Shown here: in pieces, positions 25,118 to 38,980 of the stretch
Numbering within the stretch: the stretch's first letter is position 1
Layout: each line of letters opens with the position of its first letter
Assembly: GCF_026212465.1 (NCBI RefSeq)
Contig: NC_080060.1
Coordinates: 1,206,135-1,270,134, forward strand
DNA from: Amaranthus tricolor
Lineage: Eukaryota; Streptophyta; Magnoliopsida; Caryophyllales; Amaranthaceae
Reading direction: 5' to 3'
Length of the DNA: 64,000 nt
Notes under the pieces: generated by a model
The model's database searches: none
Told to the model about the DNA's origin: nothing
What the model saw: only the letters and a program-made list of their open reading frames with translations
Position numbers and translations under genes: made by a program

Positions 25118-26559
25118 CCGACGGGATCACCGTATGGGGGGTATGAGCATACTTTTTTCATTGAGCGTCGGGTGGCCGATATCGCCCCTTAACCGAGGTG
25201 TTACCATGCGGGCCTTGCAAACCCCAATATGGTGGTCTCTTCACTGGATTAGTACCCCAGTGTGTTAGTTTTTCCTAAAGGTAGGACCCGAGAGGGTCAG
25301 CTGGAGGGGGTATGAGCTCATACTTTGCCATGGGCGCCGGATGGCCGATAACGCCCTTGGCCGTGTCACTATGGCATGAAGTAGAGAAAAGATCCACTGA
25401 TAGAAAGTTTATTCATTAATGATAGAAGGTTCATTCAGTGATAGAAAGCTGACACATTGATAGATAGTTTACTCATTGATAGAAAATTTACTCATTGATA
25501 GAATAGTTTATGCTAGTGAGAAATATGCATAAGTTAAGTTACCTCAAGGGTATTACCAATCCCCAAAGATAGACTATGATCACACTTACCTTAAGATAGA
25601 CAAGCTCTATAAGGTCATGTGTTAGATAGTCTTTTAATGCCTTGGTTGAGTTGATACTACGCGTGTTCTACAAGAGTTTATGTTTTGAGAAGAGGAGTGT
25701 GAAGACCTGTATTCTACCCAAGAACACATGGTTCGGGTTGGAAAGGACGTCATGAGATTAAGAAGTATAGGTGGACAATAAACGGTTACTATTTGTGGAC
25801 AAAAAACTTTATATGCTGCGCAACATATGTTGCGGTTTTATAAAAATGCAGCATAAAAGTCGTAGAAAAATTAGGCAAAAAAAATACGGTATATACTGCG
25901 GTTCCTTTAAGAACCGCATCATATAATGTATTATAATGTGTTATATGATGCGGTTCCTTGAGAACCGCTGCATATACCCTATTTTCTTTTTATAAAATCC
26001 CGCATTCATTCATACAGCAGATTCAAAACCCACGAAAATATATTATTTGTTTTCAAAACCCACCTTACTTCGACATAATTTGCTCATTTCTCTTCATCTT
26101 CTTCAACCTTCTTCAAACCATGAAAATTTGTTGTTCTTCCTTTTTTCTTCTTCAACCTTTAACTTCTTCAAAACCCACGAAAATTGTTGTTCTTCTTCTT
26201 CGTTTTTTTAGGTTTTCAAGCTTCATGGTGTTTTAGGGCTTGGTTTTTGTATGCTAGTTATGATCTCACTTAGGGTTTTTGATGGTAATGGTATTTATTG
26301 TTATCTTCGTTTTTTAAGGTACATATTGCTGTCTTCGTTTTTTGATGCAAGTTATGTGAATCTCACTTAGGTTTTGAAAAAATTGGTGATTGGAGATTGG
26401 TATGTGAAGCTATTCTTATAAGCATATATATACAATATGTGAGGGCTTTTTAAACAATATAAGTTATAATTTCTTCAACCTTCTAGTTTTTCAAGCTTCA
26501 TGGTATTTTAGGGTTTATTCAATCTTCAACTTTTGAACATATGTTGTGTGCGAGTTTGT

Positions 26560-27330
26560 TTTTGTGTATAAGTATGAATTTTAAAGTATAAGTTAAAACT
26601 TGAATGTTGGGTATAACTTGAAATGTTGTGTAAAAGTTTATTCTTGTGTAATTTTAGTATGAATTATAACGTATAAGTTTGTAACTTTGAATGTTATGTA
26701 AAATGTCATTGTTTATAAGTTATACAAATATAAGTTTTTAACTTGAATTGTTGTGTATACAGATTTGTTTTTGTGTATTGTAAGTATGAATTTCAAAGTA
26801 TAAGTTTATAACTTGAATGTTGTGTATAATTTGGAATGTTGTGTATAAGTACGATTTTAAGTATACATTTATAACTTAAAATGTCATTGTGTATAAGTTA
26901 TGTAAGTATAAGTTTATAACTTGGAATGTTATATAAGTTTTATTTTTTTATATTAAAAGTATGAATTTCAAAGTATAAGTTTATAACTTGGAATGCTGTG
27001 TATATACGTTTTTTTTTGTGTATATAAGTATGAAGAAGTAAAAGTATGAATTTGAACGTTTAAGGCATTGTATAATTTAAAATGTAGTGTATAACTTGAA
27101 TTATTGTGTATAACTTGGATTGTTGTGTATAATTCATTTGGAATGTTGGTAATTTTACTATTTGATGGATATATGATATAAGTAAGAATTATATTATTGT
27201 GCATGTATAAGTATGAATTTTAAAGTTTAAGGCATATTGAAATTGTGTTGCATTTGGTTGCAAATTGTATTAGGTTGTATAAGTATGAATTTTAAATTTT
27301 AAGGCATATTATTTTTGTTGTAATATTAAG
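26560..27330. repeat. Degenerate tandem array of 'gtataagtatgaattt..' units
   Basis: Variants of 'tataagtatgaattt', 'aagtataagtttataac' and 'ttgaatgttgtgtata' recur many times at irregular spacing over about 770 bp. The array is internal to the CACTA-like element, non-coding, and much decayed. Confidence 0.7.
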
Positions 27331-27474
27331 TTTGGTATGCACAATAAATTTCTTATGTTATGTGTTTTGTGTTTGAATTGCGTTCCTTGACATGCATTAA
27401 GTTATCGATCGATGAAATGAAGGAAAATTTAAATCGTCCTTTTTGAACTGAATTTTTGCGTAATGTATTAGTAG

Positions 27475-27478
<4 letters not shown>

Positions 27479-27559
<81 letters not shown>
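27479..27559. repeat. (TA)n tract
   Basis: About 80 bp of pure TA repeat inside the CACTA-like element. Confidence 0.97.
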
Positions 27560-27562
<3 letters not shown>

Positions 27563-28206
27563 AATGATGTTTATTTTGGATGATGATGGGTGATGATTGG
27601 GAAAATATTGAATGATTATTAGTGTAATAATCATTATGTATATCGTTATTAATATTTAGTGGCGAATTAGTATAAAATGATAAAAATAAAAAAAAATATA
27701 TGGATTATATGCTGCGGTTCTAGGAAAACAACAGCATATAGTCCACATTCTTTTAAAAAAAAGAAAGTGGAGTATATGTTACGGTTCTCCTAGAACCGCA
27801 GCATGTAGTCCACTTATATGTTGCGGTTTTGAACCGCATCATATAATATTGTGTCAATATACTGCTATCACAAGTGCTGCGGGTCAAAACCGCAACATAT
27901 AACGGGGATAAAATTGTAGCAAATAAGCTTTTTTCCACTAGTGTATGTTGTTGTATAACATAATGTCACCTAGTAGTTGGCCTTATTATATTTGATGCTA
28001 GTTACTGAAGTGTGTACGTGTTTGTGTTTGTGTTTATGTTTGATTGTTTGATGACTTTCTATGATTGTCCTGCTATGACACAATGGCCTTTGGTCTGATG
28101 TCGAGCAACAGGAGGATCATAGACAGGCGTGGCAGGTATTGGAGCTTCTTTTGCATTGCATTGCTTTGGGGGAGAGTGATGAGGGTGAAGCATAACCCGT
28201 GTCATC

Positions 28207-28657
28207 GTAATCTTTCGATTTTGTAGCTCTTGTTTATCTTTTGTAAACTTTGGTTGTATACGTTTTGTTATGAGGCCTTGTGTACTCCTTTGTATATTTT
28301 TCTTTCCGCTGCGTAGTTTATAACTTTGTATGTTTTAGTTTAAAAGTTTTTTCATTTGAAAATCAAGCGTTTACATTGGAACCACGATCCATGTTTGACA
28401 TGGGAAGCTGGCGATGAATCATTCCGCCGTGATATAGTTTTGATAGGCCGTTAATTCCTTTACTTTATTAGATTCTAAATAACTTTTGTTTTTCTACAAA
28501 ATTGCACAATTTTAGGGCAAATGTTGCCAAAATTTTCACTGACATTTAAAAAGTTTATTATTATTTTATTTATTTTATTTTATATAACACCCGAATTTCC
28601 TCCCATCCTTTACGCTTTTGGTTTCGTACAAGGGGTCGAAAATTTAGAGATGTTACA
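28207..28657 (+). repeat. Right inverted arm (LTR 3' end)
   Basis: Counterpart of 17771-18100 in opposite orientation and the more complete copy. It carries the extra block about 28425-28550 that is missing from the left arm and ends in GATGTTACA. Confidence 0.85.
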
Positions 28658-28779
28658 CTAGCTCAAATAACTTTTGTAGGACAAAGCATATATTTTAACG
28701 TCTCAATCATTAATTTAAGGTTTTATTTGGCAAAGTTGATTACCTAAATCTTTATCTACGTGAAGTTTTTTTGACTGAG

Positions 28780-28905
28780 TGCATTTCTCTTGCTCTCTTC
28801 CTCGAGTGGGTACGGATATGATTTATCCGCTACCTCTTCCCCCTAAACCTTGACTCCGTGCGAGATGTTGGGTTGATGACCATGGCCATGATTACATAAA
28901 TCCTC
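28780..28905. repeat. Dispersed repeat shared with about 57835-57945
   Basis: Both places carry 'gagtgggtacggatatgatt'-like sequence, then 'ttatccgctacctctt', then 'ccttgactccgtgcgagatgttgggttgatgacca' in diverged form. The family is unknown and may be SINE-like. The boundaries are approximate. Confidence 0.4.
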
Positions 28906-29160
28906 ATATTACCTTTTTGAGATAGATAGATTCTATCTAGGCGGGAGAAACTACCCGGTTAAGATAATATTGAAAATTTAAAGATTATATTATTATTCAC
29001 CAACTACCCATTAAAAATATACATGATTATTTATTAATTAATCATTAATTACTATTTTAAGTAAATAAACTATTTGATAGATAGATGTAACTGACCACCA
29101 ATTTGTCTCACTAAGAAACGTTCTCGGTATAAGGACATTCTCGGTGCCTTCATATTTAAA

Positions 29161-29209
29161 ATCATGAATCATGAATCATGAATCATGAATCATGAATCAT
29201 GAATCATGA
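29161..29209. repeat. Heptanucleotide tandem repeat (ATCATGA)x7
   Basis: Seven uninterrupted perfect copies of ATCATGA. Confidence 0.97.
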
Positions 29210-29365
29210 AATCCCTAAAAGTGGTAGATTGTGGTTAGTTAGGTGTTAGATTGTCAATTGGCTTAGGTACTTAAAACATCACACATGGTGTGAATTATTG
29301 GCGTGATGAATAAAAGGAAAAGTGAAGGTTAGGTTTAAAAATTATGAAAATTATGTATATTTTAC

Positions 29366-29924
<559 letters not shown>

Positions 29925-29929
29925 CACAT

Positions 29930-30945
29930 TTATATGTAAAGAAAAAATATTTTAAAAGTAATCATTTTTAATAAAATATTATTATTTTATGATAAAAAAT
30001 AAACTTCAAATATAATACTCACTACGTTTCTTTTTGCTCTTTCCATTAACTTTTTTGCAGATTTAATGTTAACTTAAAACACAATTAACCTTAACTCTAT
30101 ATTTATAAAAAATATAAAAATTTATAAAATAAAAATTATATATTAAAATGAATCTATCCATATCATTTAAATAATATATTTTTTAATTATTTAGATCGAT
30201 GAAAATCTAGAATCGAAGTTTGGCACTAAATTTCAAAGAATTTATATGATAAAAGACAAATGAAAATGAAAGGATTATTAATTAGTGACTTGAAACGTCA
30301 TCATTCATAAAGGGCGAAACTATACTGAAATATAAAAAACAAGCAATCATACCTAATGTCAACGCATTTTATAGCAATCAATAGTGACTATACAGGTACC
30401 TTTTCAATAATATTCTTGTTGACTTCCATGAAAATGCTACTTCATCAACTAAGGATAATAAATTGAGTGTCAGATTCAAGATATTAGTATAGTGCTGAGT
30501 TTGGATAAAACCTCTTTATGTGTTATATGTTATAAAAATTAATATTAATGATGACATTATATATTATCATACATTTTACTAAAAGGCTTGATAAATTTTA
30601 AGTGTCACAAGTCACAACTGAATAAAGTTTGCTACATAGAACTCATTTATTGATTAAAGAAAAATAACATGAAATTTAATGTTAGTCATTTGATATTTGA
30701 GCAATATCTTTATCATTAAAGTATATTTGACTAGCATATGAATAAATTGGAAACAATAATTTACTACATATATATTGTTGACAATGTCCGAAATTACAGA
30801 GACTATACATGATTGTCAAAATTAATTATTTCTACTACATAATATCTTTGATTTTATTTTTTGAATATCATATGATTATATATATCGATATAAAAAAAAT
30901 CGCACATCGCACGAGTTTTTATAATATAAATAAATAAATACATAA

Positions 30946-31029
<84 letters not shown>

Positions 31030-34000
31030 AATATATATAACTAAAAGTTATAAAAATTTGATATTATAAAAATATATAATTAGATGATTCGAATAAAATT
31101 TTACTTGACTATATTTTTTCTTATACATATAAAATAAGTTTGAAATATAAATAGTACCACTATCTAAAATATAACGAGTACTTGACAACGGTTGAAGTAT
31201 ATAATATTAACGTGCAAATTGCAGATCTTTTGTTTGAGGTGATGCAAATTGCAAGTCTATGTATACAGAAAGGAGCAAACACATGATGATATTGCGCAAG
31301 TATTCCTAGTGGAAGTGTGAGATACTGACTACTATATAGAGCCCATAATATTCACATTCCAAATCATATGTATAGGCAATAAAAGTCTTACATATATTTA
31401 GTTTACATTATTTCAGTATTCATCAATTTAATAATAGCAAGTATTTTCTAATAATTATACTTGATTGTACTTGTTAAGCTAAAATATTTATATTATTTTA
31501 ATACCTTTTAAGGTTGATACACATTATAATAGTTCAGACAAAGACATACAAGTCTTTTTCATATATGCAGGGGCAAAGCTAAAATTAAGGTTGCAGAAGA
31601 AAAATATAAAGCAATACTAGCAAACATATAATTGTAGAATCTGCAATAGTCAACCTAAAAAACATAGACATACATTACTGTATATTGTGATATGGATATT
31701 TATCAGCGCAACAGAATATGCAACCTGGGATGCTGTACTTCAACTTCTGTTCATTGTGCGTAAAGAGTTAAGTGCACTCACTACAGTAAATTAAATGACA
31801 AATACTCTTTCATGTCAACCATTTTATACTATTTAATTTGTTTTGTCACGAAAATTTAAAAATTCGATACAGTATGTTAAAGTAGTAGGGTATGTTAGTG
31901 TAAAAGATAGACTACCTTTATCTGTAGCTCATGGTTCAATAACTCAAGTTAAAACACATCATGTTAATTATTGAGAATGCAATGGGGTTGAGTGCATTGA
32001 TGGTGGGGCTTCGAGGAAGCAATAGCCAGCACAAGACGCCATTTATATGTGTTGTGTGAGCTTTGTTCATTAAAGCTACCGCTCTTGTTTATACTTTGTT
32101 TTCTTACTATCTTTTACACCTTCTTTTGTCATTGTTGGGTCCAAGTACATTCTCTTTTAGGGAATTCAGAAATAAAAAAAAGAGAATATAGAGATTAAAA
32201 ATATAGAGAAAAAAGACATAATTTAGCCAATCTATTCATGATAAAAAGAGAAAAAAAAAATAAAAAATTACCGTACAATAATACAATCTTCAGTTAATTT
32301 CCCTATAATAATACCAATTTGTGATTAACCATGAATAACACCAACTTGGGGGGAAGTTTTCTAGAATAATACCAACTTTAGTTTATTATCTAATTTACCA
32401 ATTTTTGCTTTGTCATATAATCTCCTATGTTTTGATTTTTAATATGTTAGTGATATTCTAGGAAAACACCTCTTAAGTTAGTATTATTTATAGTTAATAA
32501 AAAATTGGAATTATTGTAGAAAAATAAACAAAAAATTGTATTATTCTTGGTAATTTTTCCAGCATGCGTAAAAATAGATAATTGATTGCTATCAGTTACT
32601 TATAGGTTTTTTTTTTGCTTTATTTTGCACGGTTCATGCTATTGGTTACACATTTTCTGTATTTTTTCTCTCTTTTATTTTTTACTTGAGTAATGTTAAT
32701 TGTACTGCTTTTATAACTGGTCACATAACGAAACAGACTCATACAAGTTGTATTAGAAAACATCAATATACGTGGTTATATGCCCATATGGCATAATATC
32801 CATTATAGTATATTTTTCTTAATTGTTGCAAGCGATATATCAAGAAGGTGACTATAGGTTTTTTTTCTGGCTCATACCTTTCGTGGGCCTATCACGTATG
32901 ACCATTGACCCATTAAATATTGGCCCAGAACCTTGTTGGACTAGTAATTCAATGGCTTAGAAGTACTATTTTTTAAAAAAAATACAAATTTTTCACTTGA
33001 GACCGTCTTACTGTGAGACCAATTCAAATGGGTTGGTCAAATAAACATTTACTGCCTTATAGTGATCACTCATGAAATATAAAAGGATCATTTATTATTT
33101 TACAGTGATCAATTAAAGAAATATGCTAATTCTATAAGTTCTCGTAAAATTTTGATGAGGATTTGAATGTTGTTTTTTGTTTATTTGGGGTAAGATCATT
33201 TCTTATAGGCAAAGGCAGGAAAAAACAAACTTTTCTATAGACGTGATAATCAAACTTTCATCACAAAGATGAAAGAATAAGACTTCAACTATTAAATTAA
33301 CTCATAATTTTCATGATTTGTAAGTTGAAAAATGAGACAAGAATCTTTATAAACATTGAACAAATAAGAACATATTTATCTGAGCCTTTGTTTTATTTAG
33401 AAGGTTATGCTTGGAGTATTCAATATAAAAAGACAGAAATTTAAACAAGGTTATTCATAAATATACATAAAATTTAATATATATTAACGTGGAATTTCAT
33501 CATCTCGACATTTGAAATTGTAGTAATTTTTATAATTTTTATAAATTGTATTTATATAAACATTAAAGCTCAAAATATACTTAAAAAACTATGTTAAAAA
33601 ATCATTAACATTATGAAACGATTAATTGAACTTAACTAATGTACCAAGGCGGCAATATTAAGGGTACTCTAAATATAATTTGTATATACAATATACAAGA
33701 TAATTATTACATCATTTCATAATTAAGCTAGCCAACCCTACACTAATCGGAGAGAGTCCCCATTTTAGCTAGAATATCAAAATCAACTCATACGTGAGAT
33801 TTGGGCAAAACAAAATCTAGATTTATGAAAATCAATATAAATTAATTAAGGAGTAGTCAGCTTTATTTGTTTTGGTATTAAAATTCTAGGATTATTGTTG
33901 AATATTAAGTATGAAATGAAACATTAAATGCGTTTGTGAAGTATAATTAGAAGCCTTTAAATCAAGGACTTTAATTATATGTAAAACAATTTTATCAAAT

Positions 34001-34065
34001 ATTATAATTTTTTCACCAATATACAATTACACATTTATTAAAAATAATATTTGAGAAAGCTTATG
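29930..34065. other. Intergenic, no gene seen
   Basis: About 4 kb of AT-rich sequence. It contains a (TA)n tract at 30950-31022 and a dispersed 'gagac-gtctc' repeat at about 33000-33150 ('gagaccgtcttactgtgaga', then 'agtgatcactcatg'). A hairpin-like 'cgcacatcgcacgag' near 30902 could be a Helitron 3'-end remnant, but I cannot support that. No coding frame resembles a known protein. Confidence 0.6.
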
Positions 34066-34073
34066 AAAATGAC

Positions 34074-34245
34074 TAGAGGTGTTCATTCGGGTTATCGGGT
34101 TGATTTTGGGTTAGGTGTTTCGGTGGTTCAAAATCGAATCTTGTGTTCATATTGACTTATACATTATTTTAAATTTATTTTGAAGTCGGGTTCAATTTCA
34201 AAATCGAGTAAATATTGAGTCATAGGATCTGTTTAAACACCTGTA
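34074..34245. mobile_element. hAT-type MITE
   Basis: 172 bp with ends TAGAGGTGTTCA and the complement of TACAGGTGTTTAAACA, flanked by near-identical octamers (aaaatgac and aaaatacc, 6 of 8 matching). This fits a diverged hAT MITE with an 8-bp target duplication. The interior contains 'cgggttatcgggtt', common in such plant elements. Confidence 0.6.
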
Positions 34246-34714
34246 AAAATACCAAAATTTTTAAATTGATGAAGCGAGTTTATTGTGTGAATGAGGCATA
34301 TACTTAGGTATTGAATAGAGATGAAACGAGGTTGATCTGGTATACTACAAATATATATAGTCTTAGGTATAAGACATTTATTTATACACTATAAAAATAC
34401 TTAATATATTTACTGATGAAATGATAATTAATTTAAATATCACTACTTTAAATTTCTATTGGTAATTATGATATATATAGTGGATTTATTGACATTTATT
34501 AGACTCTGTAATAACATTATAAAAAGTCATATTAAAGTTTTTCGCGACATAGGATTTAGTGACATTTCTCATAAATGTTACTATAGATTATATTAACAAT
34601 TAAATATGTCATTAAAGGCCAAATAAAGTGTCACTAAATCACTTTATAGTGAAACTTAAAATAAAAACAAATAATTATTAAAATATAAATCAGTGATATT
34701 TTTTTAATGTCGCT

Positions 34715-36226
34715 TATAGGAAAGTAGAATATTAGTAGAATTTTTTTATTTTATATTTTATATTATTCTGATTTAGTTTCTTTAATCTTAATATTTCGTA
34801 ATATTTGGAATCCTTATTAGATGGTCAAATGATGTATAAATAGAGGTGTTCCTCGCATTGAATAATTAATACAAATCTAGTATTCACCAAATTAAACCCA
34901 AACCGAATCCCACACTATGAATTTCTTCATGGTATCAGAGCCAATGATGTTTTCCGAGGACCGGCGATCAGCCACGGCATTCATCATTAACCAGAAAAAT
35001 CAAAATCAAACTAAACTCAAAAAAAAACAGATCAAAATCAAACCAAAACCAGAACAAAATCAAATTACAAAAAAAAAAACTCGAAAAAAGATGATTTCCT
35101 TGGAACAAATGTTCCAAAGTATCCAAACATATAACCAAAAAATCCATACTTACCCAAATGTTTCTGAAAATTTGAATTTTTCAAATTACACTAAGTGGTG
35201 TAATGAAATTAAACAAAAAATAGCAGATCCGTGGCTGCTCAATCATATCATTGCCGCCCCTTCAAAAAATAAAGATCCTCATTGGAAACAAATGATGCAC
35301 AAGTGATGTCATGGATACTTTACACCCTTGACACCACCATTGGCAATGCTATTATTGACCATACTACTAATGCCCATGAATTATGGACATGGATTTCCAC
35401 CTTTCTTTGGCCCATCACTGACGAAAGGGGGAGCGAAAAAAGGGAAGAAAGCCGATTAGAATAAGAGAATTCATCATTCCGGCAAAGTGATGAGTTCAAA
35501 AATGAAAAGTCGCCTCCAAAGCTCTGGTGAATCACCGGAACGATGGCAAGACTACATTCGTCATTCCTCATCAAGAAAACCGACAAACAAGTATTACAAA
35601 TCCAAGAACCCCAAAATTCGATTTCATCAAACAAACCAAAAATACCTCTTTTTATATGGACATAACAAAAAACAAAACCCTAGCCCTACCCCAAGCCAAA
35701 TCCGCGTGCCCTCATTTGGGTCACCCAAGGATCCGTGTGGGTGGATCCATTTCCAAGCCAACTACTTCACCCATTTTAAATCCCAATCTTGTTCATCCAA
35801 ACATTTTAAATCAGATACCTGTTTTCCTATCTAAACTCAAAAATTTGAAAATCAATTATGACAAATTTGTCGGAAAAATTATCAAAATGTCCTATGTATA
35901 ATCAAAAGATCAATTGGAGGATTTTCTGATCAAGGCAATTGGCTCAAAAGCATTGCAGAATATTTTTGGCAAGTTCGGTCTCAGTGATCCCAAGACCAAA
36001 CTTGAGGGGGAGTGTAGAAAAGTAGAATATTAGTAGAACATTTTATTTTAGATTTTATATTTTTCTGATTTAGTTTCCTTAATCTTAATATTCCGTAATA
36101 TTTAGATTCTTTATTAGATGGTCAAATGATGTATAAATAGAGGTGCTCCTCGCATTGAATAATTAATACAAATCTAATATTCACCAAATCAAACCCAAAT
36201 CGAATTCCGCACTATGAATTTCTTCA
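34715..36226 (+). mobile_element. Non-autonomous copia-type LTR element (TR-GAG-like)
   Basis: The direct LTRs are 34715-34929 (215 bp) and 36013-36226 (214 bp), highly similar, both ending 'atgaatttcttca'. The primer site TGGTATCAGAGC (initiator tRNA-Met type) starts at 34930, directly after the 5' LTR. A polypurine tract 'gagggggag' (36004-36012) precedes the 3' LTR. The flanks tcgct and ccgct are a near-match 5-bp duplication. Inside is only a damaged gag frame (35091-35464); integrase and reverse transcriptase are absent. Each LTR has a TATA-like 'tgtataaatagagg', so transcription is possible. The high LTR similarity implies a fairly recent insertion. Confidence 0.88.
35091..35464 (+). 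pseudogene. copia gag fragment, frameshifted
   Basis: It begins 'MISLEQMFQSIQTYN', continues through 'NFSNYTKWCNEIKQKI' and 'DPHWKQ', then must shift frame near 35285-35300 into 'DAQVMSWILYTLDTTIGN' and 'AHELWTWIS'. The layout (Y-x-x-W near the start, then W-x-x-x-D-A-x-V, then A-x-x-L-W) matches the gag N-terminal domain of plant copia elements (UBN2-like). It belongs to the element at 34715-36226, and the frame break suggests it is not translated intact. Confidence 0.7.
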
Positions 36227-38980
36227 CCGCTAAATTCTATGTTATGAAAAGTTAATTTTATTCTAGTGACATATATTTTTTGATAGATAACAAAAGTATA
36301 TAAAAATTTTACGTGAATTTACGTGAATATAGATATAAAGGAGGAAATGTCATCTATATCCCATTTTGTTAATCCGAAGGCCACATCCATGGCGGATCTG
36401 CATTTGGACCTGCATAAATAATAATAATAATAATAATAATAATAACTATATAGAAATTTAGAGAAAAATTATAAAAAAACATTGAATATATTAAGTAAAA
36501 ATAGCATGAGCATGACCCTCTATTTTTTTAGCTGATTACAATTACAATTTCAAAACTGTTGCTTAATTAAAAATTCTAAATCCCCCACTTCACATCTCGC
36601 ACAATTTATTTAATTTTTGAGTATATGAAATAAAATCAACACCATATGATTTAGTATTTTTTCATGTCCAAATTAATTAGCCCTTTTCTTCTTGCAATGT
36701 ATCCCATAAATAAAAAAAATAATAGAGTGATATATCCATATTCATAATATAGAATAAAAAAATCATTGATAAAAGATAGGAAATTCCTTTCACAATATGA
36801 CAATTGACCAACTATATTATATGATAATAAGTGTCGCCCCTAAAAAAATTTCAAAAATCATAATTAGCCAAGCCAACCGTGTGCTACCAACCCAAAATAA
36901 TAGAGGCAGATAGTGTTAATAGTATCATACTCTTCCTTAAGTTCTTTTAATATTTTATGTGATTGGTCTAAAGTTTTGTAATTTGGGCCTTACTTGAATG
37001 TATTATAAGAGATTTTAACACTGAGAATTCTCATAATGATTATGGGGTATTTAGTTTGTGACTTTTTTTATAGTTTTTAGTTGATTTTTGGTTTTTGGCT
37101 TATTGGTTGGTTAAATAGTTAAAAAATTTGTTTATTAATGACTTTTAAGTCAGCCGATAAGCTGACTTTTAAGCTAAAATAAAAAAAACTAATACAATTA
37201 GTTTTTTAGTTGGCTTTTGGCTTATTAACCCACTTTATCTTAAATAAACAAGCAACAGCCAATACCTAAATTTACCAAATATTTTCATAAACAACTGGCT
37301 TTTTAGCTTGCTTAAAAAGCCAACAAAACAATTAATATTTCTAGTTGATTGCCAAACATCCCTATATATTAGTGTCGTTTTAATTGTATAAATGGGATAA
37401 TAATAATGAATAAGAGGAGCATATCAAAACCTATTCAAATGAAAATGATCAAAAAATTTAGGTACGTACTATAAACATTTTACAAATTTAATTATTCATG
37501 ATATCTATTTGTTGCACATTTATTACAATGATTTTGTTAATCTGTTCATGGGTTTATAATGTTTGTGGAATTGAGGACACTATTAAAAGTTGCCCTAGTT
37601 TTGGTATGAGGTTGACAAAATCAATGTGAAACTCTATTTTCTTTTTTTATATATATTTTGTAAATCAAATAAATGTGGACGATGCTTAATTGGGACCTAG
37701 ATTAAGTATACTAATGCATTAAATCAACTTTTTGAAGTAATTAATTTTTGTAATCTTATTAATTTGATGTTTCTTATACATATTTTTTAACAAAAACACT
37801 GAATAAATCAAAAATTATTATACAATTATATATAGCTATTATAAGAAAAATATTTTTCAGTAACTTTTGCAAAGATTTTTAAACGACTTAATGCTCAAAA
37901 TTGAAAATTTTGTGCAATAAGTAAGCATCTATATATTCTCTTGAGCAGTTACAAATACTCCTGTGTAACGACATTAGTTATTGCCCGTGAAAATTATAAT
38001 TTGCAACAAATTTGTTGTTGGCTTGTTGCCCATGAAAAGTTGGAATCTAATCGACACAATAGCGTGGACTAAATCTCACATCATAACCCATATAACCTTA
38101 ATTTGTACACTATTAGTTTTGCCTATAAATTTTTCCCAAACAAACATCTCTAATCTCATACCGTAACTCATATGACATATGAAAAAGTCTTATATAAATT
38201 TAATAAATAGTATCAACAAGTGTTTACAATACTTTTTACAACACACAAATCACAACATTAGATGCCCTCATCCAGTTATCCTACCTTCTAATCACAAAAT
38301 TATCTTTTCTAACATAAAAAATTAAATTATCATCTCCCTTTATTATCCACCAAACCAAAAGCTAATCTGCCGACAAAACCATGGAATTTTCCATCTTAAT
38401 TTTTATATTAATATACCTTAACTTTCTTGGAAGTGGTTAATAATTGATTAATTATTTATTGCCATAAACCAAATTATGAAGTATTTTAGACAACTAAGTA
38501 GGTAAGTACTTTACATGTAACAAAAATACTGATAACTAATAGCTGATAGATAATTAATATGACTGATTTGATTAAGTGATAACTTGATATGAAGTAAATA
38601 ATAACATTAACAAATTATTTCAACCAACTACAAACACTAACATTAGATATTTTTACTATATAATCATCTATTGAAACATAAATAAGGTAAAATCGCAATT
38701 TTTTCGAACAATCTTTTATACTTCCTCTGTTCTAAAATGCTTGCAATGTTTGACATTGCACGCAGTCAAATACACTGATTCAATCTTTAATATTTCTAAC
38801 TATATAAAACAAAAAAATTTTAAATTTAATTATAATAATCATTATATTGCGACGAATAAATAAAATCCGACTTGACTATTTTTAACATATAGATAGATTA
38901 AAAATTAATTAAAATTTAAAACAAAATAAGAAAGTAAATAAATAGTGTGATATTTTACGTATAAAGACGCAAATTAATGA
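36227..38980. other. Intergenic, no gene seen; MITE relics
   Basis: AT-rich, with a short (ATA)n run at 36417-36446 and a MITE-like relic at about 37040-37375 (right end 'gattgccaaacatccc', left end 'ggggtatttagtttg', related to the element at 5947-6196). A decayed Stowaway-like stretch lies at about 38725-38960. The promoter of the kinase gene should lie in the last few hundred bases, where 'ctcacgtggca' (38995-39005) contains a CACGTG G-box. Confidence 0.5.

Larger units (their letters stand above)
25787..27943. mobile_element. CACTA-like (En/Spm) non-autonomous element
   Basis: The right end reads CACTAGTGGAAAAAAGC on the minus strand (27943 leftward), a typical CACTA terminus. The left end, about 25787, is a degraded version ('tactatttgtggacaaaaaa'). 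Both subterminal zones (25810-25970 and 27705-27905) contain many copies of 'atgctgcggttc'/'gaaccgcagcat', often as hairpins, as expected for CACTA subterminal repeats. The interior holds low-complexity sequence and a (TA)n tract. No transposase is visible. The 3-bp target duplication could not be confirmed because the left end is mutated. Confidence 0.65.
21818..28657 (+). mobile_element. Putative long 3' LTR of a Ty3/gypsy element, split by two insertions
   Basis: It starts TGTAACACCCC directly after a purine-rich tract ('atgggggtag', 21806-21815) and ends ...GATGTTACA. Subtracting the hAT and CACTA-like insertions leaves about 3.3 kb, long but plausible for some chromovirus LTRs. It contains GC-richer non-coding stretches (about 22130-22450) and no supportable gene. 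No full 5' LTR in direct orientation was found within the window, so the call rests on the ends and the polypurine tract. Confidence 0.5.

Noticed and set aside
30890..30930. Helitron-like 3' hairpin 'cgcacatcgcacgag'
   Set aside because: No CTRR terminus, no 5' TC end and no A/T insertion site could be shown.
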